DNA of 64,000 bases from Leptospira selangorensis (GTDB taxonomy: Bacteria > Spirochaetota > Leptospiria > Leptospirales > Leptospiraceae): NCBI RefSeq assembly GCF_004769405.1, contig NZ_RQES01000012.1, positions 186,001-250,000 on the forward strand, given 5' to 3'. A program made the position numbers and the translations under genes. Under the pieces are notes generated by a model. The model made no database searches. It was not told where the DNA came from and saw only the letters and a list, made by a program, of their open reading frames with translations. Shown one piece after another: positions 20,001-28,735 of this stretch (position 1 is its first letter; each line of letters opens with the position of its first letter).

Positions 20001-20039
20001 AGTCCTTAATAGCAATGCATTACAAATTGCGTAACGGCT

Positions 20040-20055
20040 AGTCCCGGTAGTTACA
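20040..20055 (+). repeat. Near-copy of the tRNA-Arg 3' end (att-like repeat)
   Basis: AGTCCCGGTAGTTACA repeats the tRNA end AGTCCCGGTAGGTACA (19820-19835) with one mismatch, 220 bp downstream. Direct duplication of a tRNA 3' end is the classic footprint of a site-specific integration or of its incomplete loss. No integrase is present between the copies. Confidence 0.6.
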
Positions 20056-20064
20056 CAGCTCACT

Positions 20065-20466
20065 TTATATCCAATTAACCAGCTTTAATTCCTTAATCCT
20101 TTTGAATTCTTTTTCATTATTAGTCACAAGGATATGATCATTCGAAATAGCCTGAGAGGCTATTAAGAGATCAAAAGGACCTATCGGCTTCCCCGACTTT
20201 TCTAAACTGAAACGTAATTTAGCGGCGATTGCTGACGAATTGCTATCAAATGGTAGTATATTCAAATATCCAATAAAATCGGCCAATGCTCTTCTATTCT
20301 TTTCTTTATGAAGGCTTTTTTCAACGCCAAAGTATAATTCAAATTCTGTAATAGAAGAGATATAGATATTCTCTAAAGCTACCTTCTTAAATTTTTTATA
20401 AACCGAATCAGGTCTTTGATTTATGATATAAATGCAAATGTTTGTATCTAAAAGATACTTATTCAT
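20065..20466 (-). CDS. vapC: VapC-family PIN toxin
   Basis: A 133-residue PIN ribonuclease with ligands D7 (LLDTN), E43 (TEFELYFG), D99 (GPFDLLIA) and the LVTNNEKEF motif near residues 113-121. It is a classical VapC, distinct from the toxin at 11003. Its ATG overlaps the antitoxin stop by 4 bp. It lies beside the att-like repeat, consistent with the cargo of a small mobile segment (inference). Confidence 0.92.
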   Translation of the reverse strand: MNKYLLDTNICIYIINQRPDSVYKKFKKVALENIYISSITEFELYFGVEKSLHKEKNRRALADFIGYLNILPFDSNSSAIAAKLRFSLEKSGKPIGPFDLLIASQAISNDHILVTNNEKEFKRIKELKLVNWI

Positions 20467-20693
20467 ATAGGATCACGCCTATCATAATCCTTAGGCTGAT
20501 CCCTTTCTATTTTTAAATCATTGGAAAATTCATTTAGAGTATTCCAAAGTCTATCTACAGCATCCTCTATAGGAGTTAATACTACGATCTCCCCTTCCTT
20601 ATGGATATAGACTTCTTTACCTTTAAATCTATATTCTTTAGGAAGGCGGACTGCCTGGCTGTCTCCATTTTTGAATATTTTGGCTCGATTCAT
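20463..20693 (-). CDS. vapB: VapB-family antitoxin (SpoVT/AbrB type)
   Basis: A 76-residue antitoxin begins MNRAKIFKNGDSQAVRLPKE, the swapped-hairpin AbrB pattern of VapB. Its acidic, flexible tail would occupy the toxin site. The ATG at 20693 is chosen because homologous proteins start here, although the frame stays open to 20846. It overlaps vapC by ATGA-type coupling. An AT-rich palindrome lies directly upstream. Confidence 0.9.
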   Translation of the reverse strand: MNRAKIFKNGDSQAVRLPKEYRFKGKEVYIHKEGEIVVLTPIEDAVDRLWNTLNEFSNDLKIERDQPKDYDRRDPI

Positions 20694-20716
20694 ATATATA
20701 TTAAAATATATATTTT
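20692..20716 (-). promoter_or_regulatory. AT-rich palindromic operator of vapBC
   Basis: An ATATATATA arm, a TTAAAA centre and a TATATATT arm form a near-perfect palindrome abutting the vapB start codon. It probably includes the -10 region and an autorepression site for the VapBC complex. This is inference from position and symmetry. Confidence 0.5.
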
Positions 20717-20748
20717 TTGCAATGTCAAGACCTTTGTAATACGCAAAA

Positions 20749-20777
20749 CGGCTACATTCGTCTGAAGTTCGGCTACA
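20749..20777 (+). promoter_or_regulatory. Direct repeat CGGCTACA spaced 21 bp (candidate AraC-type operator)
   Basis: CGGCTACA occurs at 20749-20756 and 20770-20777, exactly 21 bp apart, two helical turns, in the same orientation. It lies about 95 bp upstream of the reductase-AraC operon. AraC-family proteins bind such same-face direct repeats, so the product of the gene at 21785 is the likely ligand (inference). Confidence 0.4.
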
Positions 20778-20871
20778 CGAATAATCTCCGGAAAAAGAAC
20801 TTCTCATATCCTTAATGAATCTGAATAGGAAATACCGCTTATACAAGCATCTCTAATCAAGGAGAATACCT

Positions 20872-21777
20872 ATGAAGATTATTATTACAGGTTCACTCGG
20901 ACATATCAGTAAACCGCTTGCGGAAGATTTGATCGCCAAGGGTCATTCAGTTACCGTTATCAGTAGTAAGCCGGAACGAAGGAAGGAAATAGAAACGATA
21001 GGCGCGATTGCTTCTATCGGTAAAATGGAAGATAGCGAATTTTTATCGCAAACTTTTCAAGGTGCGGATATAGTCTATGTTATGGAAGCGATCGGCTACG
21101 AGAGCTTTTTTGATCATAACCTGGATATAATGGAAACAATTCGTCGGATTGCAAATAGTTATAAAATAGCCATCGAACAATCCGGAATTAAGAAAGTGAT
21201 CCATTTGAGTAGTATAGGAGCGCATACCAATTCGGATAGTGGGATACTTGCCTTTCATCATGACGCGGAAAATATTCTAAAAAAATTGCCAAACGACGTT
21301 TCGATTAAGTTTATGCGTCCGGTGGGATTTTATTATAATATGTTCGCGTTTATACAAACGATAAAGACAAGAGGGACTATCATCTCCAATTATGGAGGAG
21401 ACGAAATAGAACCTTGGGTTTCCACTTCGGATATTGCGAAGGTAATTGCAGAAGAGATTGAAAAACCTTTTGAAGGAAGAAGTATCCGTTATATCGCAAG
21501 TGACGAGGTTTCACCGAATGAAATCGCAAAAATTTTGGGAGAAGAGATCGGAAAGCCTGATCTAAAATGGGTAGTTATCTCCGATGAAGAAGCATTGAAC
21601 GGTATGATCGCAGCCGGAATGAATCCAAAAACTGCAAAAGGTTTTATGGAAATGAACGCGTCCAGAAGAGGCGGAGTATTATATGAAGACTATTTCCGGA
21701 ACCGACCTAAATTGGAAAAGACCAAATTAAAGGACTTTGCTAAAGATTTTGCTTCGGCTTATGAAAGAATAAACTAG
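20872..21777 (+). CDS. NmrA-like NAD(P)-binding reductase/sensor
   Basis: An atypical short-chain dehydrogenase of the NmrA/QOR2 style. The N-terminal Rossmann motif is MKIIITGSLGHISKPLAEDL with a Ser in place of the third Gly. HLSSIGAHTNSDSGI and FMRPVGFYYNMFAFIQ are typical NmrA-like segments. No Tyr-x-x-x-Lys catalytic pair is evident, so it may be a redox sensor or quinone reductase. A strong AAGGAG ribosome site precedes the ATG. The AraC regulator gene follows 7 bp after the stop. Confidence 0.85.
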   Translation: MKIIITGSLGHISKPLAEDLIAKGHSVTVISSKPERRKEIETIGAIASIGKMEDSEFLSQTFQGADIVYVMEAIGYESFFDHNLDIMETIRRIANSYKIAIEQSGIKKVIHLSSIGAHTNSDSGILAFHHDAENILKKLPNDVSIKFMRPVGFYYNMFAFIQTIKTRGTIISNYGGDEIEPWVSTSDIAKVIAEEIEKPFEGRSIRYIASDEVSPNEIAKILGEEIGKPDLKWVVISDEEALNGMIAAGMNPKTAKGFMEMNASRRGGVLYEDYFRNRPKLEKTKLKDFAKDFASAYERIN

Positions 21778-21784
21778 GCTTACC

Positions 21785-22708
21785 GTGAAAGAAATTCAAA
21801 AACCATATAGAATTAAGACCATCAGCGAGTTTCATCAGTTGAGAGGTTTACCAAAACCGGAACATCCTTTGATCAGTGTAGTGGATTATGGATCTATTAT
21901 ACATTCTTCGGATTTTAATCTTACGAGTTGGACTCTCGATTTTTATTCCATTTCTTTAAAAAGGAACTCTGCCGTAAAAATGAAATATGGGCAGCAGGAA
22001 TATGATTTTGACGATGGTATCTTGTTCTTTATGGCTCCCGGTCAAGTTTTTAGGATCGAGATCGGTAATGATAGAAAACCCGAACATTCCGGATGGATCT
22101 TGTTGGTCCATCCGGACTTTATCTGGAATTCCACATTGGCAAAGAATATTCGGAAATACGAATATTTTGATTACTCAGTGAACGAGGCCTTATTCCTTTC
22201 CGAAAAAGAAGAAGTCGTATTAAATGATATCGTGGGTAATATTCGCCAGGAATACCATTCCAATATAGATAAATTTAGCCAGGATATCATTATTTCCCAT
22301 ATCACTACTCTACTCAATTATGCGGAGAGATTCTATCATCGTCAATTTATCACAAGAAAGATCACGAATCATAAAATCTTGGATCGTTTGGAAGAAATTT
22401 TAGTCGAATATTTCCGAGAAGGAGACCTGAGAGAAAAAGGTCTGCCTTCGGTGCAATATGTAGCGGAGCTATTGAATGTTTCTCCGAAATATCTAAGTGG
22501 TCTACTGAACGTATTAACCGGTCAGAGCACTCAACAACATATTCATAATAAGTTGATCGAACAGGCAAAAGAAAGATTGTCCACTACCGATTTACCGATA
22601 ACCGCGATCGCTTATGAACTCGGTTTCGAACATTCTCAATCTTTTAGTAAACTATTCAAAAGTAAGACAAAACTTACTCCTGTGGAATTTCGTCGTTCGT
22701 TCAATTAA
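21785..22708 (+). CDS. AraC-family transcriptional regulator
   Basis: The N-terminal cupin-like half (residues 1-190) carries a ligand domain. The C-terminal 100 residues form the double helix-turn-helix, with VQYVAELLNVSPKYLSGLL and the second motif ITAIAYELGFEHSQSFSKLFK. The start is GTG. It is coupled to the reductase and probably controls it, perhaps through the CGGCTACA repeats at 20749-20777 (inference). The inducer is unknown. Confidence 0.93.
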   Translation: MKEIQKPYRIKTISEFHQLRGLPKPEHPLISVVDYGSIIHSSDFNLTSWTLDFYSISLKRNSAVKMKYGQQEYDFDDGILFFMAPGQVFRIEIGNDRKPEHSGWILLVHPDFIWNSTLAKNIRKYEYFDYSVNEALFLSEKEEVVLNDIVGNIRQEYHSNIDKFSQDIIISHITTLLNYAERFYHRQFITRKITNHKILDRLEEILVEYFREGDLREKGLPSVQYVAELLNVSPKYLSGLLNVLTGQSTQQHIHNKLIEQAKERLSTTDLPITAIAYELGFEHSQSFSKLFKSKTKLTPVEFRRSFN

Positions 22709-22710
22709 TA

Positions 22711-22738
22711 TTGTCCAACGATCAAGAAATCATATATT
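22711..22738 (+). promoter_or_regulatory. Candidate promoter of the ABC-F gene leader
   Basis: TTGTCC is followed after 16 bp by TATATT, suggesting transcription from about 22745 and a leader of about 144 nt before the ABC-F start. A second TATAAT at 22854-22859 could give a much shorter leader. Confidence 0.35.
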
Positions 22739-22797
22739 AAGAACCCTAGGTATAGAATTCCTTGCAATTTTAAGGCATTTCATTTAGTCTAATAATC

Positions 22798-22888
22798 CTC
22801 TGGGCAACCGGAGTCTTATGGCATCTTAAACAAACCCACCCCAATCGATTTTTTATAATCTGCGCTCAGACAGCGCAAAGGGTTTGTT
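22798..22888 (+). promoter_or_regulatory. Structured leader with mini-ORF in front of the ABC-F gene
   Basis: Three structures are stacked. CTCTGG-GCAA-CCGGAG (22798-22813) is a stem with a GNRA loop that hides a GGAG ribosome site. That site serves a 3-codon ORF, ATG-GCA-TCT-TAA, at 22818-22829. TGCGCT/AGCGCA (22861-22877) is a second hairpin. AACAAACCC (22829-22837) pairs perfectly with GGGTTTGTT (22880-22888), which contains the ribosome-binding region and ends at the ABC-F ATG. The arrangement resembles translational attenuation. Function is inferred. Confidence 0.45.
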
Positions 22889-24394
22889 ATGCAATCAAGT
22901 ATCGTCGCAAATGACGTCTCTTTCGAATTTTCGGACGGACGTATTCTATTTCAAAATTTTAATTTTTCTCTTGGACAAGAACGTACTGCTCTTGTGGGTC
23001 CAAACGGTATCGGAAAATCTTATCTTGCCAAATTGATCTCGGGAGAGATCGAAACGAGCAAAGGTAAAATTTCCAGAAATTCTACGATCTCTTATTTACC
23101 TCAAAGAGAAAAACCGGAACGGATCACTGTGGAAGAATTTTTACAAAATTATTCCTGGTCACTTCACGGAGAAAAACTTTTAACAGGGATTGATCGCAAC
23201 CTTTTTTGTGATCAATTGAGCGGAGGACAATGGATGAGAGTCCGTCTTGCAGAAAGACTGGAGGATCAATTTCTAATTTTGGATGAGCCCACAAACGATC
23301 TGGACCAAGATGCCAAAAAAGTTTTGATCCGGTTCCTAAAAGAATATGAATACGGATTTTTGCTCATATCTCATGACAGAGAATGCCTGAAACTCTGTGA
23401 TACCATTTTAGAATTATCTAATCAAGGTTTAAACAAATATGGAGGAGGATGGAATTCCTACGAGGAAACAAAAGAAAGGGAAAGAAAAAATTCTTTAGCT
23501 GCCTTGGAAAAAGCGAGAAGAGAAAGAGATATAGCTCGAGCGGAAAGAATAGAGCAGATAGATAAACAAGAAAAAAGAAATCGAAAAGGTGAAAAGTCCG
23601 CCGCGAAAGGTGGAACTCCTAAAATATTATTAGGCGCTCGTAAAAGAAACGCACAAACAACTTCAGGAAAAATAAATTCCTCCGGTCTAGAAAAAGCGAA
23701 TGAGAAGATCAGGGAAGTTTATGATGCCATGGATCGAATAAAAATAGATCCGATCATGTACGCGGATCTTTCCGGAAAAGAAATACCTTCTCAAAAATTA
23801 GTCGCAGAAACAAAAAACTTTAATATCCGATTACAAGACTGGATCTATGAGAATAATTTAAACTTCTCTTGGAAAGGAAATATACGGATCGCGATCAAAG
23901 GTGCTAACGGTTCCGGAAAATCCACCTTATTACAAGCGCTACTCGGCTCCAACTTCGAAACAACTGGTTCTATTACTTTAGGAAAATTGAATACTCTCTA
24001 CATAGACCAAAGATGTAATCAATTGGATGATTCCAAATCGATCTTTGAGAATGTGAGAGATGTTTCCACCTTAGAAGAAAGCGAAATTAGGAATGGACTC
24101 GCAAAATTCCTATTTTTCAAGGACACAGTTTTTCAGAAAGTATATAGCTTAAGTGGAGGAGAACGTTTGAGGGCGGCATTGGCAAGAGGGCTGCTAAGTA
24201 CGGAAAAAGCGGAACTTCTACTTTTAGATGAACCCACAAATAACTTGGATTTAGGAAATATAGAATTTCTGGAAGGGCTGATCAGTGAGTTTAAGGCTGC
24301 GGTTATCATCGTTTCTCACGATGAGATGTTTTTAGAAAACTGCGGAATCCGGGAAGAATTGGCTATAAAACACATTCTAAATGTGACCAATTAG
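22889..24394 (+). CDS. ABC-F ATPase (ribosome-associated, possible resistance type)
   Basis: Two ABC cassettes without membrane domains. The first has Walker A GPNGIGKS (37-44), LSGGQWMR and LDEPTNDLD. The second has GANGSGKST, LSGGERLRAALARG and LDEPTNNLD. They are joined by a charged, Lys/Arg/Glu-rich linker (about 190-265), typical of ABC-F factors that act at the ribosomal E site. It could be a housekeeping Etta/Uup-like factor or an antibiotic-protection ARE-ABC-F. The structured leader hints at the latter but the family cannot be decided here. Confidence 0.85.
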   Translation: MQSSIVANDVSFEFSDGRILFQNFNFSLGQERTALVGPNGIGKSYLAKLISGEIETSKGKISRNSTISYLPQREKPERITVEEFLQNYSWSLHGEKLLTGIDRNLFCDQLSGGQWMRVRLAERLEDQFLILDEPTNDLDQDAKKVLIRFLKEYEYGFLLISHDRECLKLCDTILELSNQGLNKYGGGWNSYEETKERERKNSLAALEKARRERDIARAERIEQIDKQEKRNRKGEKSAAKGGTPKILLGARKRNAQTTSGKINSSGLEKANEKIREVYDAMDRIKIDPIMYADLSGKEIPSQKLVAETKNFNIRLQDWIYENNLNFSWKGNIRIAIKGANGSGKSTLLQALLGSNFETTGSITLGKLNTLYIDQRCNQLDDSKSIFENVRDVSTLEESEIRNGLAKFLFFKDTVFQKVYSLSGGERLRAALARGLLSTEKAELLLLDEPTNNLDLGNIEFLEGLISEFKAAVIIVSHDEMFLENCGIREELAIKHILNVTN

Positions 24395-24404
24395 TCATTT
24401 TTTC

Positions 24405-24432
24405 TTGACATTTCTCAAGACCTAGGTATATC
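24405..24432 (+). promoter_or_regulatory. Sigma70-like promoter of the DUF3556 operon
   Basis: TTGACA (24405-24410) and TATATC (24427-24432) are separated by 16 bp. The ATG at 24465 follows a GGAGAGAAAG ribosome site. A promoter for the three-gene unit through the TetR gene is likely. Confidence 0.45.
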
Positions 24433-24464
24433 ACTTCCTCTAAATATAGAATACGGAGAGAAAG

Positions 24465-26108
24465 ATGTTCCTTCCTAAAGCTCCCCCCTATGATGCCTTG
24501 GCCTGGGCGAAAATGTCGTTCGCGGACAGGGCTCGTTTGTCCTGCCAAGCCTGGGCAGTCCAAGGTTACGGCTCCCCTCTTGGAGCATATATCGTTTACG
24601 TTCTAAAGATAGCATTATACATCGCAGGTTGGATCTATTTTTGTTCTTTTAGTCCAGGACTCGGAACCTGGGGAACCATCTCTTGGTGGTTTGTTCCTGT
24701 TGCTTTCCAAAAAGCGATCGTTTGGAGTTTGCTATTCGAAGTATTAGGGCTTGGGTGCGGAAGCGGTCCTTTAACCGGAAGATATTTCCCTCCTGTCGGC
24801 GGGTTCTTATATTTTCTAAGACCTAAGACAACTAAAATGCCTTTATTCGAAGGAGCTCCTATTATCGGAGGAAGAACCAGAGGAATTTTGGAAATCGTAG
24901 CTTACGCGTCGGTTTTAGTTTATTCCGTTCTATGTTTGATCCATCCTGCTCCGGGCTTCGAACAATTTTTACCGATCATCATTAGCTTGGTCATTGCCGG
25001 AATATTAGATAAAACTGTTTTTCTGGCAGCAAGAGCGGAACATTATTGGGTAACGATAGTCGTATTTGCATTCGCACAGAATTGGATTGCAGGTGCAATG
25101 ATCGTTCAACTTTCTATCTGGTTATTCGCAGGATTTTCTAAACTCAACTCTCACTTCCCAAGTGTAGTTTGTGTGATGGCAAGTAATAGCCCATTCACTC
25201 CATTTGCTTGGTTCAGAAAGGCGATGTATAAAAATTACCCGGAAGATCTTCGTCCTTCTTCTACTGCAGTAGCGAAAGCGAATATGGGGATCGTTTTGGA
25301 AATGGGAACTCCAATCGTTCTATTTACCGCGATCATGACCGGTTCTCAAACGGTTCTATACTTAGGACTCGGAATGATGGTATTCCTACATAGTTATATC
25401 ACAAGTAACTTCCCGATGGGAGTTCCGATAGAATGGAACTTCTTAGTAGTTTACTCGGGCTTCTTCTTATTTGGAGCAAACCCTAACATCACTCCTTTCC
25501 AATTAGATTCTGCACCTGTTGCAGCATTCTTATTCGTATTCTCCTTAGCTCTTCCGATCATCGGAAACATCAGACCGGATTGGGTTTCCTTCTTACTCGC
25601 AATGAGATATTATGCAGGGAACTGGGCGGTAAGCGTGTGGATGTTCAAAGAAGATAGTTATAAAAAATTAGAGAAGCTTACCAAAACTTCCGGATGGTTG
25701 TACGACCAATTGGATATGTTCTATAAAAGAAAAGTATCCGTAGGTTTAGTGAGTAAGGTAATGGCCTTCAGGCTTATGCACTTACATGGAAAAGCATTCC
25801 AAAAAATAGTGCCGAAAGCGGTTAAAAACTTTGAAAAGTACGAATGGGTAGAAGGTGAACTGGTAGCAGGAATGGTAGTAGGCTGGAACTTCGGAGAAGG
25901 TCACTTACATAGCGAGCAACTACTAAGATCCGTACAAGCACAATGTGGATTCAAGGATGAAGAGTTACGTTGTATCTTTATAGAAGGTCAACCATTAGGA
26001 AAATCTACTATTAACTATAGGATCCATGACGCTGAAAAAGGATTAATAGAAGACGGAAAGATAGAAGTTGCCGATTTGAAGGAACTCCAACCTTGGCCGA
26101 CTAAATAA
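24465..26108 (+). CDS. Multi-pass membrane protein, DUF3556-like
   Basis: The 547-residue protein has about nine hydrophobic segments between residues 40 and 390 and a soluble C-terminal tail (about 420-547). The opening (MFLPKAPPYDALAWAKM) and the conserved GSGPLTGRYFPPVGGFLYF segment match my memory of the DUF3556 family, which is found in mycobacteria and leptospires. Function is unknown; a role in lipid metabolism or transfer is plausible. The stop overlaps the next ATG (TAATG), so it is coupled to the FAD oxidoreductase. Confidence 0.75.
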   Translation: MFLPKAPPYDALAWAKMSFADRARLSCQAWAVQGYGSPLGAYIVYVLKIALYIAGWIYFCSFSPGLGTWGTISWWFVPVAFQKAIVWSLLFEVLGLGCGSGPLTGRYFPPVGGFLYFLRPKTTKMPLFEGAPIIGGRTRGILEIVAYASVLVYSVLCLIHPAPGFEQFLPIIISLVIAGILDKTVFLAARAEHYWVTIVVFAFAQNWIAGAMIVQLSIWLFAGFSKLNSHFPSVVCVMASNSPFTPFAWFRKAMYKNYPEDLRPSSTAVAKANMGIVLEMGTPIVLFTAIMTGSQTVLYLGLGMMVFLHSYITSNFPMGVPIEWNFLVVYSGFFLFGANPNITPFQLDSAPVAAFLFVFSLALPIIGNIRPDWVSFLLAMRYYAGNWAVSVWMFKEDSYKKLEKLTKTSGWLYDQLDMFYKRKVSVGLVSKVMAFRLMHLHGKAFQKIVPKAVKNFEKYEWVEGELVAGMVVGWNFGEGHLHSEQLLRSVQAQCGFKDEELRCIFIEGQPLGKSTINYRIHDAEKGLIEDGKIEVADLKELQPWPTK

Positions 26109-27559
26109 TGGATTTCAGCTCCGAAGAATATGATATTTGTATCATAGGATCCGGCCCGAACGGATTGGCAGCCGCCTCCGTTCTGGCAGGTTCCGGACTT
26201 TCAGTTTTAATACTGGAAGCTTCGGATACGATAGGCGGCGGTTTACGAACAAAGGAGTTAACCTTACCAGGTTTTCATCATGATGTTTGTTCCGCCGCAC
26301 ATCCTATGGGAATTTTATCTCCCTATTTAAAAACACTTCCATTGGGAAAACATGGGCTGAAATGGATAGAACCGGAAGCTTCCGTAGCCCACCCTTTGGA
26401 TGGAGAATCTGCAGTATTACTCAAACTTTCCTTGGAAGAAACCGCAGAAAATTTAGGTGTAGATAAGAAGTCCTATATAAAACTGATCTCTCCATTTTTA
26501 AAAAATCCTGAAGGGTTATTGTCTGATGCATTAGCTCCTCTTGGAATTCCTAAACATCCATTTTTATTAGCAAGGTTCGGATTATTAGGATTACAACCCG
26601 CAAAATCACTCGCAAACTTTTGGTTTAAAGAAGAAAGAGCAAAGGCATTATTCGCCGGCTGTGCAGGACATGCGATCTTTCCATTAGAGAAATTTTTAAG
26701 CGGAGCTCTTGGACTTTTGTTCTCTTTAACTGGACATGTTCGTTCTTGGCCGGTAGTAGAAGGCGGATCTGCAATGATCGCAAAATCTCTTGAGTCTTAT
26801 TTAAAAGGACTCGGAGTAAAAATCCAAACGAACTATAAAGTTTCGAGCCTAACACAACTTCCCAAAACAAAAGCAATCCTATTTGATACGAGTCCGGACC
26901 AATTAGGATCAGTTGCAGGAAATACATTATCTTCTTCTTATATTAGCAGGATCTCATCTTATAAGTATGGGCCGGGAGTATTCAAGATGGACTGGGCATT
27001 AGATGGACCCATCCCATGGAAAGATCCGAATTGTTTAAAAGCGTCCACAGTCCACGTAGGCGGAAAACTTTCCGAAATTGCGAAAGCAGAATCGGAAGTC
27101 TGGTCCGGAAAACATCCGGATCGTCCTTATATGTTGGTAGTCCAACAAAGCCAATTCGATCCGACCAGGGCTCCTAAAGGAAAACATACAGGATATGCGT
27201 ATTGTCATGTTCCTTCAGGTTCCACAAAGGACATGACTGAAATTTTAGAAAATCAGATCGAAAGATTCGCACCAGGCTTCAAGGACAGAATATTGGCCAG
27301 ACATTCCATGAACACGAAGGACTTTTATTCTTATAATTTAAATTATGTAGGTGGAGCGATCACGGGTGGAGCGGCAGACCTTCCTCAGGCATTCTTTAGG
27401 CCGATTGCAAGAATGAATCCATATACCACTCCAAATCCTCATATTTATATTTGTTCCGCATCCACACCTCCCGGAGGAGGAGTGCACGGAATGTGTGGAT
27501 ACTACGCAGCCAAAACAGTATTAAAAAAAATTCATAAACTAAAATCGATTCGTTATTAA
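26108..27559 (+). CDS. FAD-dependent oxidoreductase (phytoene-desaturase-like)
   Basis: The dinucleotide motif GSGPNGLAAASVLAGSG (14-30) opens the protein, followed by EASDTIGGGLRTKE and the C-terminal flavin-binding segment CSASTPPGGGVHGMCGYYA. The layout is that of phytoene desaturase/CrtI-like and all-trans-retinol-saturase-like amine-oxidase-fold enzymes. Substrate is unknown; the membrane partner and the TetR neighbour suggest lipid or polyisoprenoid desaturation. It is 483 residues, in a coupled operon. Confidence 0.88.
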   Translation: MDFSSEEYDICIIGSGPNGLAAASVLAGSGLSVLILEASDTIGGGLRTKELTLPGFHHDVCSAAHPMGILSPYLKTLPLGKHGLKWIEPEASVAHPLDGESAVLLKLSLEETAENLGVDKKSYIKLISPFLKNPEGLLSDALAPLGIPKHPFLLARFGLLGLQPAKSLANFWFKEERAKALFAGCAGHAIFPLEKFLSGALGLLFSLTGHVRSWPVVEGGSAMIAKSLESYLKGLGVKIQTNYKVSSLTQLPKTKAILFDTSPDQLGSVAGNTLSSSYISRISSYKYGPGVFKMDWALDGPIPWKDPNCLKASTVHVGGKLSEIAKAESEVWSGKHPDRPYMLVVQQSQFDPTRAPKGKHTGYAYCHVPSGSTKDMTEILENQIERFAPGFKDRILARHSMNTKDFYSYNLNYVGGAITGGAADLPQAFFRPIARMNPYTTPNPHIYICSASTPPGGGVHGMCGYYAAKTVLKKIHKLKSIRY

Positions 27560-27561
27560 AA

Positions 27562-28203
27562 ATGAAACTAGAAACTTCAGGGTCCAGAAGACAGGACAAT
27601 AAAACAAAGAATAGGAACGCGATCTTAAACGCAGCCCGCAGGGTTTTTGCTACGATCGGATTCGAGGCATGTTCCACCAGAGAAATTATCCGAGAAAGCG
27701 GCCTTGCCCAAGGCACATTCTATAATTATTATAAAGATAAAGAATCCGTAATGCAGGATATTGCGGATGAATTAGCTGAAGGTATCCGAAGAGGGATCCG
27801 AGAGGCCAGAGCAAAGGCGGAAACCCCTTTGGCTTTTTTAAGCGACGCTTATTTTGCGGTCTTTCATGTGATGATGCAGGATAGAATTCATTTGGATCTA
27901 TTAACCAGGAACAGAGATATTATCCGAGGTTATCTTTTCCAAGGCGGTTCCATGACGTATATCCTGGAAGAATTGGATAGCGACTTAGAAAGAATGGTGT
28001 CGAAAGGCGGTTTTCCCGCTCATCCTATCCGGATTACCTCGGTAATGATGGTAGCCGCAGGTTTCGAAGCTATGGTTCTACTTGCAAGAGAAGACGGTTA
28101 TAATCTTAGAAAATTATCCGATTATTTAGGACTTCTTTTCCAAGGTGGGATCACCAATGTTTCCACGGTGATCCAGGAAGATCGAGAGTTATTGGGGGGA
28201 TAG
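27562..28203 (+). CDS. TetR/AcrR-family transcriptional regulator
   Basis: The N-terminal helix-turn-helix is classic: ILNAARRVFATIGFEACST then REIIRESGLAQGTFYNYYKDK. The remaining 150 residues form the ligand domain. It begins 2 bp after the oxidoreductase stop and probably represses the same operon (inference). A possible lipid ligand fits the neighbours. Confidence 0.95.
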   Translation: MKLETSGSRRQDNKTKNRNAILNAARRVFATIGFEACSTREIIRESGLAQGTFYNYYKDKESVMQDIADELAEGIRRGIREARAKAETPLAFLSDAYFAVFHVMMQDRIHLDLLTRNRDIIRGYLFQGGSMTYILEELDSDLERMVSKGGFPAHPIRITSVMMVAAGFEAMVLLAREDGYNLRKLSDYLGLLFQGGITNVSTVIQEDRELLGG

Positions 28204-28245
28204 GACTTTCTATCCAACTTATTTAAGCCGGGTCAGACTTCTCTT

Positions 28246-28698
28246 TCAGGTTTTATGAGGGCTATTCGTACTTGTACCCATATGTCTGTCCAAGAAAAGG
28301 TCGTTCGGAACCAAATTGCAGGTTTTATTGCTCAAGTAGCTCGTAAAAGAATCTAAATCCGCTGCGACTCCTAAAAATTTGATCACTAAAGCGCAAGTGT
28401 CCACGTCGTGCTTTTTATAATATTTTGATTCATCCAGATTAAAAACTGTCTCATCTATAAAGGAGGCCAACATAACCTGTGCGAGTACATAAGAATCCAA
28501 TTGGGATCCCGTATAACCTTGGTCAGTAAAGTATGCAGTTGCAGTCATATAGTCCCCTATTTTCGCTGCAGCTAATAATTTATCTTTTGCAACATCTCCT
28601 TTATAAGTATCAGTTAATCCTAATGTATCCACTGCGATACAATTCGCCATAAGAACTGTAATCAGCATCGTAATATAGATTCGTTTCATTGTTTTCAT
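28246..28698 (-). CDS. Lipoprotein (150 aa)
   Basis: The signal peptide ends in the lipobox VLMANC at about residue 20. The mature part begins IAVDTLGLTDTYKGD and contains Lys/Ala-rich helices. It resembles a lipoprotein family I associate with Leptospira, but I cannot confirm the name. It is the most distal gene of a co-directional run below the RHS gene, starting 37 bp after the previous stop. An AAAGGTAA ribosome site precedes the ATG. Confidence 0.75.
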   Translation of the reverse strand: MKTMKRIYITMLITVLMANCIAVDTLGLTDTYKGDVAKDKLLAAAKIGDYMTATAYFTDQGYTGSQLDSYVLAQVMLASFIDETVFNLDESKYYKKHDVDTCALVIKFLGVAADLDSFTSYLSNKTCNLVPNDLFLDRHMGTSTNSPHKT

Positions 28699-28735
28699 TT
28701 ACCTTTATTAATTTAAATTTATTGCTTTCATAAAA

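Noticed and set aside
19854..20063. A 69-residue minus-strand frame across the structured stretch after tRNA-Arg
   Set aside because: No ribosome site, odd composition and overlap with strong inverted repeats; better read as non-coding.
20694..20846. N-terminal extension of the VapB frame to 20846
   Set aside because: The extension is low-quality sequence before a canonical VapB start and would cover the operator.
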